This document shows, in pieces, positions 1 through 6,821 of a stretch of 64,000 bases of DNA; position 1 is the first letter of the stretch, and each line of letters starts with the position of its first letter. The DNA comes from Pseudomonas frederiksbergensis (lineage in GTDB: Bacteria > Pseudomonadota > Gammaproteobacteria > Pseudomonadales > Pseudomonadaceae): NCBI RefSeq assembly GCF_001874645.1, contig NZ_CP017886.1, positions 4,516,501-4,580,500 of the forward strand, in the 5' to 3' direction. The notes below the pieces were generated by a model. The model was not told where the DNA came from and ran no database searches. It was given only the letters and a program-made list of their open reading frames with translations. Both the position numbers and the translations under genes were made by a program.

Positions 1-837
1 GAACAGCGATTGGGTTTCGATCTGGCTGTCGGTGCCGCCCTTGACGAACGCGCCCTGGATCGAGCAGGTGTCCGGGTAGTTGCCCTTGAAGTGCAGGGTG
101 TCGACGATGATTTTTTCGATCTCGCCTGGGTGGCCCAGCGCGACGATCACCCAGTCATTGCCCGGGGTGCGACGACGGGCGGTTTCCCAGCCATCGCCCA
201 TGTTGATGCCACGGCCCGGGTTGAGGATGTTGCTCATGCGACCGAAGTGTTCATCGGAGCAGGCCAGGGCGCGACCGCCGTTCAGGGCGGCAGCCAGGTC
301 CACTTGCTCGTTGTCGCCCACGGCCGACCAGTCGCGGAACGGAATGCCGTACACGCGCAGACGGGCGACACCGCCGTCCGGGTAGATGTTGAAGCGCAGG
401 TGGCTGAAGGCCTGGTCGTTGTGGATTTCGTGGAAGTGGTGGCTGTTGCCTTGCAGCTCGACAGCCGACAGTACTTCAACCCACTGGGTGGTTTCGGTCG
501 GCTCGCCGGAGGCCACGAAGCAGGCTTCCAGGGAAGCGGACGGCGGGAAGTTGCCGGTGAAGAATGAGGTGTCGATGTCCACGCCCTTGATCGAGCCCGG
601 CACGCCGAGGCGGATCACGGCGCTGTCGTAGCCTTCGAAGCGCTTGCGGCGCGACTCCCAGCCATCCATCCACTTGCCGTTGTCATCGAACACGCCTTCT
701 TTCCACACGGCCGGGGTCGGCTGGAACAGGCGGTTGGCATCAGCGAACCAGTCATCGGTGACTGAGATGATTTTGGTGCCCAGACGGGCGTCGGCCAGGT
801 TGACGAACTTCTCGAAAGATACGGCGTAAGCTTTCAT
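1..837 (-). CDS. alc: Allantoicase (3' end outside window)
   Basis: Hydrolyses allantoate to ureidoglycolate and urea in cytosolic purine-ring degradation. The 279 codons present begin [20 protein letters not shown] and contain two related jelly-roll halves, each with a GxxxGxxxD-type stretch ([19 protein letters not shown] and later [19 protein letters not shown]), the duplication known for allantoicase. The C-terminal part lies beyond base 1; family members are around 330 residues. It reads leftward behind uraD and puuE with a 90-bp gap, so it is probably the third gene of that operon. The start is an ATG at 837. Family assignment is from recognisable sequence; high confidence. Confidence 0.93.
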   Translation of the reverse strand, partial: MKAYAVSFEKFVNLADARLGTKIISVTDDWFADANRLFQPTPAVWKEGVFDDNGKWMDGWESRRKRFEGYDSAVIRLGVPGSIKGVDIDTSFFTGNFPPSASLEACFVASGEPTETTQWVEVLSAVELQGNSHHFHEIHNDQAFSHLRFNIYPDGGVARLRVYGIPFRDWSAVGDNEQVDLAAALNGGRALACSDEHFGRMSNILNPGRGINMGDGWETARRRTPGNDWVIVALGHPGEIEKIIVDTLHFKGNYPDTCSIQGAFVKGGTDSQIETQSLF

Positions 838-927
838 TCTTCTAGTCTGCCTTTAATAAAGTGGCTTGGGATGCTTGCAAGGCTCTGTGCTGTCTCGGCG
901 TTCTTGAGTCAGCTCAGGCCAGGTTCG

Positions 928-1443
928 CTAAAGAGTCAGTAATCGGAACAGGGCGATCTTGTTGATCTCCGCCAGCGCGCACTTGAATTCGGTGTCGACC
1001 GAATGGTGAATGCGCGTTTCGAACGCTGCGAGGATCTGATGCCGGTTGCTGCCTTTTACCGCCATGATGAAGGGAAACTTGAACTTGGCTTTGTAGGCGT
1101 CGTTCAGCTCGGTGAAGCGCTGAAACTCCTCGCTCGAGCATTGGTGAATACCGGCGCCAGCCTGTTCATTCGTGCTGGCTTCGGTAAGTTGGCCCTGGAC
1201 GGCGGCTTTGCCTGCCAGGTCCGGGTGAGCGTTGATCAGTGCCAATTGGCTGGCGTGATCGGCACTCAACAGGATGTCGCTCATGCGCTGGTGCAGGGTT
1301 TCGATCTCGTTGATCGCCGCGTCCTGGCCCAGGTCGAAAGCCTTTTCGGCGACCCATGGCGAATGTTCGTAGATGTCGGCAAAGGCTTCGACGAAAGCGT
1401 CGCGGCTCAGGGTCGATGGTTTCAAGGTTTGGAAGGTAGTCAT
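928..1443 (-). CDS. uraD: 2-oxo-4-hydroxy-4-carboxy-5-ureidoimidazoline (OHCU) decarboxylase
   Basis: Decarboxylates OHCU stereospecifically to S-allantoin, the step after 5-hydroxyisourate hydrolase. The 171-residue product has the family's full length, the catalytic-region motif INAHPDLAGKA near residue 90 and the conserved FPFIMAVKGSNRHQIL stretch near residue 125. Its ATG overlaps the stop codon of puuE by four bases (ATGA), indicating translational coupling. It sits between puuE and alc, completing urate-to-ureidoglycolate flow. The assignment follows from family motifs and context. Confidence 0.95.
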   Translation of the reverse strand: MTTFQTLKPSTLSRDAFVEAFADIYEHSPWVAEKAFDLGQDAAINEIETLHQRMSDILLSADHASQLALINAHPDLAGKAAVQGQLTEASTNEQAGAGIHQCSSEEFQRFTELNDAYKAKFKFPFIMAVKGSNRHQILAAFETRIHHSVDTEFKCALAEINKIALFRLLTL

Positions 1444-2366
1444 TTCGAAGCCCCTGGGTACGGATGGGTTTCGTGCCAGTGACGGGCGATATCGACCCGG
1501 CGGCTGAACCAGACCTGCTCATGGCTCTTGGCGTATTCGATAAAACGCTTCAATGCGGCCAGGCGGGCAGGGCGGCCGATCAGGCGGCAGTGCAAACCGA
1601 TGGAAAGCATTTTTGGCGATTCGGCACCTTCGGCGTAAAGCACGTCGAACGCGTCCTTGAGGTACTGGTAGAAATCGTCGCCCTTGTTGAAGCCCTGAAC
1701 CTGGGTGAAGCGCATGTCATTGGTGTCCAGGGTGTACGGGATCACCAAGTGTGGTTTGCCGGTCGGGTTATTCGGTTCCCAGTACGGCAGATCATCGTCG
1801 TAGGTGTCGCAGTCGTACAGGAAACCGCCTTCTTCCATCACCAAACGGCGGGTGTTCGGCCCGGTGCGGCCGGTGTACCAGCCCAGTGGGCGCTCGCCGC
1901 TGATTTCGGTGAGGATGCGGATCGCTTCGAGCAGGTGCTCGCGCTCTTGCGCTTCGTCCATGTACTGGTAGTCGATCCAGCGATAGCCGTGACTGCAGAT
2001 CTCGTGGCCGGCTTGAACCATGGCGCGGATCACGTCCGGGTGACGCTGGGCGGCCATCGCCACGGCGAAGACGGTCAGCGGGATGTCGAATTCCTTGAAC
2101 AGCTTGAGGACCCGCCAGACGCCAGCACGGCTGCCATACTCGTACAGCGACTCCATACTCATGTTGCGCTCGCCTTGCAGCGGCTGCGCCGAGACCATTT
2201 CCGAAAGGAAGGCTTCCGACTCTTTATCGCCGTGCAGGATGTTGCGCTCGCCGCCTTCCTCGTAATTGAGCACAAAGGATAAGGCGATGCGGGCATTGCC
2301 CGGCCAGTGTGGATGGGGAGGGTTACTGCCGTAACCGATCAGGTCGCGTGGGTAGTCATCGCTCAC
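1440..2366 (-). CDS. puuE: Allantoinase PuuE (cofactor-independent, NodB-like)
   Basis: Hydrolyses allantoin to allantoate. At 308 residues it matches the PuuE family, which has the polysaccharide-deacetylase (NodB) fold and is unrelated to amidohydrolase-type allantoinases. The N-terminus MSDDYPRDLIGYGSNPPHPH and the stretches VQAGHEICSHGYRW and SIGLHCRLIGRPARL are family-typical. It is the first gene of the leftward puuE-uraD-alc set. A TTGTATACAA palindrome about 100 bp upstream (2465-2474) is a candidate operator. Confidence 0.94.
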   Translation of the reverse strand: MSDDYPRDLIGYGSNPPHPHWPGNARIALSFVLNYEEGGERNILHGDKESEAFLSEMVSAQPLQGERNMSMESLYEYGSRAGVWRVLKLFKEFDIPLTVFAVAMAAQRHPDVIRAMVQAGHEICSHGYRWIDYQYMDEAQEREHLLEAIRILTEISGERPLGWYTGRTGPNTRRLVMEEGGFLYDCDTYDDDLPYWEPNNPTGKPHLVIPYTLDTNDMRFTQVQGFNKGDDFYQYLKDAFDVLYAEGAESPKMLSIGLHCRLIGRPARLAALKRFIEYAKSHEQVWFSRRVDIARHWHETHPYPGASK

Positions 2367-2464
2367 TGCAGTCTTCCTTCTTGTTCGGGGTTGCTTATTC
2401 GCGATAAGGGGTGTGTGGCGGCCTGAAGGTGAGGTGGCAGGCTGGCGTCACAGCGATGGGCTGA

Positions 2465-2474
2465 TTGTATACAA
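2465..2474. promoter_or_regulatory. Palindrome TTGTATACAA upstream of puuE
   Basis: A perfect 10-bp palindrome in the AT-rich spacer upstream of puuE. The same motif, allowing R at the fifth base, recurs upstream of uraH (2660-2669) and of the purine permease (5512-5521). Several GntR-family repressors bind TGTA/TACA palindromes; that this is a GntR site is inference. Confidence 0.55.
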
Positions 2475-2659
2475 CTTTATATTCACTTTGTAAGCCTGAT
2501 TTTTTGCATTTTTCATCAATTGTCATCTTTGAAGGGTACTGCAAGAAACCTGCCTGAGTGGTCAGCTAATGGATGGAAGGTTCACTGATCTTATGGTTCG
2601 GCGTGAGTTTCGTCGAGAATCCCTGAAAGGCGGGGGTGGCGGTAGGAATGTCGTTTTTA

Positions 2660-2669
2660 TTGTGTACAA
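2660..2669. promoter_or_regulatory. Palindrome TTGTGTACAA upstream of uraH
   Basis: Near-perfect second copy of the shared palindrome, embedded in a T/A-rich stretch that looks like a rightward promoter and sits about 135 bp before uraH. It supports co-regulation of uraH with puuE and the permease. Confidence 0.5.
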
Positions 2670-2701
2670 TTTTTTTAAAAAGTGTCTTAATCGGTCGCTC
2701 G

Positions 2702-2742
2702 CCGCCGCTTTTCGTGCTCCGAAAAGCGGCGGTCTCCTTTTT
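2702..2742 (+). terminator. Terminator-like hairpin in the uraH leader
   Basis: A perfect 13-bp stem (2702-2714 with 2720-2732) with a 5-base loop, followed by CCTTTTT. It has the form of an intrinsic terminator on the + strand, yet no + strand gene lies upstream and uraH starts 60 bp downstream. It may attenuate uraH transcription. Confidence 0.7.
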
Positions 2743-2802
2743 AACTGACTCCGGGAGGTGCGAGGTCTGGCTGCTGCAAACGCAGGCGGACGCGCAGAAT
2801 CA

Positions 2803-3156
2803 ATGGGACGTTTGACTACACACGTTTTGGACGCAGCACACGGTTGCCCGGGCAGCTCGATCAAGGTCGAGTTGTACCGCGTTGAGGGTTCGCAGCTGGA
2901 ATTGGTCGCCAGTGCACTGACCAACAGCGACGGCCGTTGCGACGCACCTTTGTTGCAAGGGGATGACTACCGCACCGGGGTCTATCAGCTGCAATTTCAT
3001 GCCGGTGATTACTACCGTGCGCGCGGTGTACAACTGCCGGAGCCGGCCTTTCTGGATGTGGTGGTGCTGCGGTTCGGCATCTCTGCGGAACAGGATCACT
3101 ACCATGTGCCTTTGTTGATTTCGCCGTACAGCTATTCAACGTATCGAGGAAGCTGA
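2803..3156 (+). CDS. uraH: 5-hydroxyisourate hydrolase (transthyretin-like)
   Basis: Hydrolyses 5-hydroxyisourate to OHCU, feeding UraD. The 117-residue product starts MGRLTTHVLDAAHGCPGSS and ends YSTYRGS, the two hallmark HIUase segments, including the C-terminal YRGS tetrapeptide that distinguishes the enzyme from transthyretin. The frame is open to a GTG at 2758 with a strong GGGAGG just before it, but that codon has no spacing from the Shine-Dalgarno, so the ATG at 2803 matching the family start is chosen. No strong ribosome site precedes 2803, so the start is the uncertain part. Confidence 0.93.
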   Translation: MGRLTTHVLDAAHGCPGSSIKVELYRVEGSQLELVASALTNSDGRCDAPLLQGDDYRTGVYQLQFHAGDYYRARGVQLPEPAFLDVVVLRFGISAEQDHYHVPLLISPYSYSTYRGS

Positions 3157-3215
3157 TTCCCCAAGCAGCTTCCTCCACATAGAAGCGACTGCGCATATAG
3201 CTTCTTTGGTCTTTC

Positions 3216-3241
3216 GCCCGCTCACACTGCGGGCTTTTTTT
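3216..3241 (+). terminator. Intrinsic terminator after uraH
   Basis: CGCCCGC...GCGGGC stem followed by a run of T, 60 bp after the uraH stop; closes the uraH transcript. Confidence 0.75.
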
Positions 3242-3250
3242 CGCCTGTGG

Positions 3251-3326
3251 AAAAGATCGCAGCCTTCGGCAGCTCCTACAAGCAGGCATCGATCCGCGTA
3301 GGAGCTGCCGAAAGCTGCGATCTTTT
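3251..3326. repeat. Pseudomonas REP-type inverted pair
   Basis: Two nearly identical inverted arms of 29 bases (3251-3279 and 3298-3326) built on AAAAGATCGCAGCCTTCGGC and GTAGGAGCTGCCGAA. A divergent pair with the same core lies at 60721-60798. Such intergenic REP pairs are abundant in P. fluorescens genomes. Confidence 0.85.
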
Positions 3327-3340
3327 AATCTTGTTTTACC

Positions 3341-3967
3341 TTAACGGCTCAACAAGGATGCAGCCCCTGCGCCACTGAACAACCCGGCACTGATCCGGTT
3401 AAACCAGCTCTGGCCCTTGCCGCTGCGCAGATACCGAGCCGCACCATGCGCGCCGAGGCCGTAAGCCAGCTTGCAGCACAGGTCGAGCACCGTCCAGGTC
3501 GCAATCATCACCAGCAACTGCGGCAGAAACGGTTGCTCGGCACTCAAAAATTGCGGCAGGAAAGCGGCGAAGAACAGAATGTCTTTCGGGTTGCTCGCGC
3601 CCAGCACAAACGCGCGTCCGAACAGTGCACGAAAGCGCGGCACTGGCGCAGCCTGAGGCACTTCGGCGCCGAGGGAAGGCTGACGCGATTGCTGCCAGCT
3701 CTGCCAGGCAAGGTAGAACAGGTACAACGCACCGACAATCTTCAGCGCACTGAAGAGTTGCTCCGAAGCCAGTAACAACGCACCCAGCCCCAGGGCCGAA
3801 GCACTGAGCAGGCAGATCGAGGCAAGCACGCCCCCCAGAAAGGCCGGGTAAGAACGGCGCAAACCGAAATTCAGACTGTTGCTGATCATCAGCAGCGACA
3901 GTGGCCCCGGGATCAGGATCACCACCAGTGCAGCGCCGCTGAACAGCAGCCAGGTTTCCAGACTCAT
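3341..3967 (-). CDS. LysE/RhtB-family amino-acid exporter
   Basis: A 208-residue inner-membrane protein of the LysE superfamily. It has about six hydrophobic segments, the N-terminal motif LIPGPLSLLMISNSLNFGLR (residues around 18-38) and the NPKDILFFAAFLPQF motif in the second half, both typical of LysE/RhtB exporters of amino acids or homoserine lactones. The ATG at 3967 is preceded by GGAGGAAAG, so longer in-frame starts are not used. Substrate cannot be told. It follows the permease gene in the same direction but a terminator lies between them. Confidence 0.9.
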   Translation of the reverse strand: MSLETWLLFSGAALVVILIPGPLSLLMISNSLNFGLRRSYPAFLGGVLASICLLSASALGLGALLLASEQLFSALKIVGALYLFYLAWQSWQQSRQPSLGAEVPQAAPVPRFRALFGRAFVLGASNPKDILFFAAFLPQFLSAEQPFLPQLLVMIATWTVLDLCCKLAYGLGAHGAARYLRSGKGQSWFNRISAGLFSGAGAASLLSR

Positions 3968-3989
3968 CACTTTCCTCCATGTGTGCAAA

Positions 3990-4012
3990 AGCCCCACCCG
4001 ACGGGGTGGGGC
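3990..4012 (-). terminator. Terminator after the purine permease
   Basis: Perfect AGCCCCACCC/GGGTGGGGCT stem with a 3-base loop; on the minus strand it is followed by TTTT. It lies 20 bp after the permease stop. Confidence 0.8.
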
Positions 4013-4032
4013 TGATTTGAAACGCGTAACGC

Positions 4033-5382
4033 TTACAAGAAAATGAACTTGGCGATAAAGATTGCGCAGAGGACCCAAAGACTGATGGAAATTTCCTTGT
4101 GTTTACCCGTACCGGCCTTGAGCACCACGTAGGTGATAAAACCCAGAGCGATGCCGTCGGCAACCGAGAAGGTCAGCGGCATCATGATGGCCGTGACGAT
4201 CGCCGGAATGCTGTCGGTGGGTTCACTCCACTTGATGTGCTCCAGGCCGCTCATCATCAGCATGGCCACGTAAATCAGCGCACCCGCAGTCGCGTAAGCG
4301 GGGATCATGCCAGCCAGCGGCGCGAAGAACATCGCGGCAATGAATAGCACACCTACGGTCACCGCGGTAAGACCGGTACGACCACCGGCGGCCACACCGG
4401 CAGCACTTTCCACGTAGCTGGTGACGGGGGGTACGCCGACCATCGCACCGAACACGCTCGAAGCGCTGTCAGCTTTCAGCGCGCGGGAGAGGTTTTCGAT
4501 TTTCCCGTCTTCGCCTACCAGACCCGCCCGTTGCGCCACACCCATCAGGGTCCCGGCGGTGTCGAACATGTGCACGAAGAGGAAAGCCAGCACCACGCTG
4601 ATCATGCTGACGTTGAACACGCCGGCAATGTCCATGGCCATCCAGGTCGGTGCCAGGCTCGGCGGCGTCGACATGATGCCGCTGTAGTGCACCAGGCCCA
4701 GGCCCCAACCGGCGAGGGTCACGGTGATGATGCTGATCAGGATCGCACCGAACACGCGGTGGTAACTGAGTACTGCAATCATCAGGAAACAGACAGCGGC
4801 CAGCAGCGGGCCAGGCTCACGCAGGGAGCCGAGTTTGATCAGCGTGGCCGGGCTGGCGACGATGATGCCGGCGGTTTTCAGGCCGATGATCCCCAGGAAC
4901 AAGCCGACGCCCGCGCCCATGGCAAAGCGCAAACTCAATGGAATGCTGTTGAGCAGCCATTCCCGAACGTGTGACAGGGTCAGGAACATGAACAACACAC
5001 CGGAAATGAACACCGCGCCCAGCGCAGCTTCCCAGTGGTAGCCCATGGTGCCAACTACGGTGTAGGTAAAGAAGGCGTTCAAGCCCATGCCTGGCGCGAG
5101 GCCAACCGGCCAGTTGGCGTACAGACCCATCAACAGGCAACCGAGTGCAGCGGCGATGCAGGTCGCAACGAAGGCTGCGCCGTGATCGATCCCGGCGTCC
5201 GCCATGATGTTGGGGTTGACGAAGATGATGTAGGCCATGGTGATGAAGGTTGTAATACCTGCGATCAGCTCGGTCCTCACCGTGGTGCCATGCACGCTGA
5301 GTTTAAAAATGCGCTCCAGCCAGCCATTGCGTAACGGCGGCGAGAGTTCCAGCGTCGAGGCTTCGGATTTGCGGCTTTCCAC
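4033..5382 (-). CDS. NCS2-type (AzgA-like) purine permease
   Basis: Proton-coupled nucleobase uptake in the inner membrane. The 449-residue protein has 12 or more hydrophobic segments and the AzgA-subfamily signatures AGITTFITMAYIIFVNPNI (residues around 41-59), GLAPGMGLNAFF and the later VGVPPVTSYVESAAGVAAGGRTGLT. This subfamily transports adenine, guanine and hypoxanthine; placement next to urate-degradation genes fits a supply role. Upstream are a TTGTATACAA palindrome (5512) and a TGACC/GGTCA dyad (5471). The exact purine is not decided by sequence. Confidence 0.9.
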   Translation of the reverse strand: MESRKSEASTLELSPPLRNGWLERIFKLSVHGTTVRTELIAGITTFITMAYIIFVNPNIMADAGIDHGAAFVATCIAAALGCLLMGLYANWPVGLAPGMGLNAFFTYTVVGTMGYHWEAALGAVFISGVLFMFLTLSHVREWLLNSIPLSLRFAMGAGVGLFLGIIGLKTAGIIVASPATLIKLGSLREPGPLLAAVCFLMIAVLSYHRVFGAILISIITVTLAGWGLGLVHYSGIMSTPPSLAPTWMAMDIAGVFNVSMISVVLAFLFVHMFDTAGTLMGVAQRAGLVGEDGKIENLSRALKADSASSVFGAMVGVPPVTSYVESAAGVAAGGRTGLTAVTVGVLFIAAMFFAPLAGMIPAYATAGALIYVAMLMMSGLEHIKWSEPTDSIPAIVTAIMMPLTFSVADGIALGFITYVVLKAGTGKHKEISISLWVLCAIFIAKFIFL

Positions 5383-5470
5383 AGCGAGTACTCCTCAAGA
5401 GTTTTATTGTTATTTCCAGAGCCGGACACATGAGGTGGGCAGCGGCTCTTTGAGGTACTTGCGAATTTGT

Positions 5471-5484
5471 TGACCGATTGGTCA
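5471..5484. promoter_or_regulatory. Dyad TGACC-N4-GGTCA upstream of the permease
   Basis: Perfect 5-bp arms with a 4-base spacer, of the form bound by many TetR-family repressors. It lies about 90 bp before the permease start, beside the TTGTATACAA palindrome. Function is inferred from form only. Confidence 0.45.
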
Positions 5485-5511
5485 GGAACTCGCACGAAAC
5501 GGATTATGCTT

Positions 5512-5521
5512 TTGTATACAA
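5512..5521. promoter_or_regulatory. Palindrome TTGTATACAA upstream of the permease
   Basis: Third copy of the palindrome seen before puuE and uraH, identical to the 2465 copy, supporting a common regulator of purine uptake and breakdown. Confidence 0.55.
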
Positions 5522-5722
5522 ATAAAGCAAATAATGTTTTTGATTTTGTAGACGGAAATGTTGGTAATAGGGATATATCGCCTGCGGATAATCGTTCCCA
5601 TGCACAGCAAAGGAATGCCGCCATGGACGCTCCGCGTCCGCTGTCGAATGCGACGCAGAGCGTCGCGGGATGCACGTCAGGCACAGGCTGCTCAGGCCGC
5701 GTGAGGGCAGGGCAGGGCAGGT

Positions 5723-5757
5723 AAAAAGAAACCGGCCAAAATGGGCCGGTTCCTTTT
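5723..5757. terminator. Bidirectional terminator
   Basis: AACCGGCC/GGGCCGGTT stem flanked by A-rich sequence on the left and CCTTTTTGT on the right; ends the leftward glutaredoxin-like gene. Confidence 0.8.
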
Positions 5758-5780
5758 TGTCTCGGATTTATCGTTCGGGC

Positions 5781-6152
5781 TTAAGCGGCCGCAAACCGCT
5801 TATCCAGATAATCGATGATCACCTTGGATTCATACATCCAGGTGGTCTGGCCGTTTTCTTCAATGCGCAGGCACGGCACTTTGATCTTGCCGCCTTGCTC
5901 CAGCAGGGTTTGGCGATCCTGTTCGTTGTTCTTCGCATCACGCAGAGCCACCGGTACATTCAGGCGGCGCAGGGTGCGACGGGTTTTCACGCAGAACGGG
6001 CAGGCGTGGAACTGATACAGCGTCAGGCCTTTCGCTGCGTTTTCGACCTGGGCTTGAGCGGCGGCGGGGCGCTTCTTTTTGCTCGGGCGGGTGAGGAAGT
6101 CGATGAAGATGATCAACTGGCCGAGGCCGACACGAAGCGCTTTAACGAACAC
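5781..6152 (-). CDS. Glutaredoxin / GST N-terminal-domain protein
   Basis: A 123-residue thioredoxin-fold protein. An N-terminal hydrophobic stretch (LGQLIIFIDFL) suggests membrane association, and it is followed by a glutaredoxin-like domain with the redox motif HACPFCVKTRR near residue 55 and the GST/Grx motif VPCLRI. The GTG at 6152 is chosen because GAGG lies about 9 bases upstream; the open frame extends further back only into folE antisense. It follows folE, the usual Pseudomonas neighbour, though a terminator-like hairpin separates them. Confidence 0.82.
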   Translation of the reverse strand: MFVKALRVGLGQLIIFIDFLTRPSKKKRPAAAQAQVENAAKGLTLYQFHACPFCVKTRRTLRRLNVPVALRDAKNNEQDRQTLLEQGGKIKVPCLRIEENGQTTWMYESKVIIDYLDKRFAAA

Positions 6153-6212
6153 GATGTAAGCCTCACAGGCGATAGGAAAGGCGCGCAGCTTACCTGATTT
6201 TTCACAGGCGAA

Positions 6213-6239
6213 AAAAAACCGGCGATGAGTGCCGGTTTT
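6213..6239. terminator. Bidirectional terminator after folE
   Basis: AAAACCGGC/GCCGGTTTT stem with A-run on one side and T-run on the other, 14 bp past the folE stop. Confidence 0.8.
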
Positions 6240-6253
6240 CTTCGTGCTGCGGA

Positions 6254-6799
6254 TTACTTGATCAGGCTGAGAAACTCGCTGCGGGTCGCCGCGTTTTCTC
6301 GGAACTCGCCGAGCATCACCGAGGTGATCATCGACGAGTTCTGTTTCTCTACACCGCGCATCATCATGCACATGTGCTGGGCTTCGATCACCACAGCCAC
6401 GCCCAGGGCGCCAGTCACTTGCTGGACCGCTTCGGCGATCTGCCGGCTGAGGTTTTCCTGGATCTGCAGGCGGCGGGCGTACATGTCGACGATCCGCGCG
6501 ACTTTCGACAGGCCCAGGACCTTGCCACTCGGGATATAGGCAACGTGGGCCTTGCCGATGAATGGCAGCAAATGGTGTTCGCACAACGAGTAGAGCTCGA
6601 TGTTCTTGACCAGCACCATTTCGCTGTTGTCGGAGCTGAACAAGGCACCGTTGGTGACTTCTTCGAGCGTCTGCTCATAACCGCGGCAAAGGTACTGCAT
6701 GGCTTTGGCGGCACGCTTTGGCGTGTCGAGCAGACCTTCGCGGGTGGCGTCTTCGCCAAGCTGGCCGAGGATCGCCGTGTAATTCTGTTCCAATGTCAC
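6254..6799 (-). CDS. folE: GTP cyclohydrolase I, 5' end rebuilt by prophage
   Basis: Converts GTP to 7,8-dihydroneopterin triphosphate, first step of folate synthesis. The 181-residue type I enzyme shows the zinc/catalytic [20 protein letters not shown] segment and the second cysteine in QHMCMMMRG. The start is a GTG at 6799; an in-frame TAA lies three codons upstream, so nothing longer is possible, and only a weak GGA precedes it. Codons 4 to 10 lie in the attL core; the first three (GTG ACA TTG) are phage-derived, replacing native ATG TCC CTG found at 57812. The gene begins 22 bp after the phage integrase stop on the same strand. Confidence 0.96.
   Translation of the reverse strand: MTLEQNYTAILGQLGEDATREGLLDTPKRAAKAMQYLCRGYEQTLEEVTNGALFSSDNSEMVLVKNIELYSLCEHHLLPFIGKAHVAYIPSGKVLGLSKVARIVDMYARRLQIQENLSRQIAEAVQQVTGALGVAVVIEAQHMCMMMRGVEKQNSSMITSVMLGEFRENAATRSEFLSLIK
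6771..6792. repeat. attL core (22-bp direct repeat)
   Basis: Twenty-two bases from ATCGCCGTGT to CTGTTCCA are repeated exactly at 57784-57805. The copy covers early codons of folE. Flanking sequence diverges on the phage side of each copy, as expected for attachment sites. Confidence 0.93.
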
Positions 6800-6821
6800 A
6801 GAGCGTTATTCCGTATGGGTT

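Larger units (their letters stand above)
2367..2802. other. Divergent intergenic region puuE/uraH
   Basis: This 436-bp spacer contains no convincing gene. It holds AT-rich promoter-like sequence, two TTGTRTACAA palindromes (2465 and 2660) and a strong hairpin with a U-tract at 2702-2742. It should contain the leftward promoter of puuE and the rightward promoter of uraH. Confidence 0.6.
5383..5780. other. Intergenic region upstream of the purine permease
   Basis: 398 bp without a convincing gene. It contains the permease promoter region with two dyads (5471-5484 and 5512-5521), a GC-rich repeat-like stretch around 5590-5680 with GACGCTCCGCGTC and GACGCAGAGCGTCG blocks that I recognise as common intergenic Pseudomonas sequence, and a bidirectional terminator at 5723-5757. 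Confidence 0.6.

Noticed and set aside
1003..2282. Long + strand open frames (159 and 272 codons) opposite uraD and puuE
   Set aside because: Antisense shadows of well-identified genes in GC-rich DNA; no ribosome sites or family features.
5590..5680. Possible small RNA from the GC-rich repeat-like stretch upstream of the permease
   Set aside because: Looks like a degenerate intergenic Pseudomonas repeat; no promoter or terminator pairing specific to it.
5467..6197. + strand frames of 85 and 175 codons around the glutaredoxin-like gene
   Set aside because: They cross terminators and repeat sequence or run antisense to the real gene.
6771..6792. tRNA or tmRNA gene as integration target
   Set aside because: The att core is protein-coding folE sequence; no cloverleaf is present at either end.
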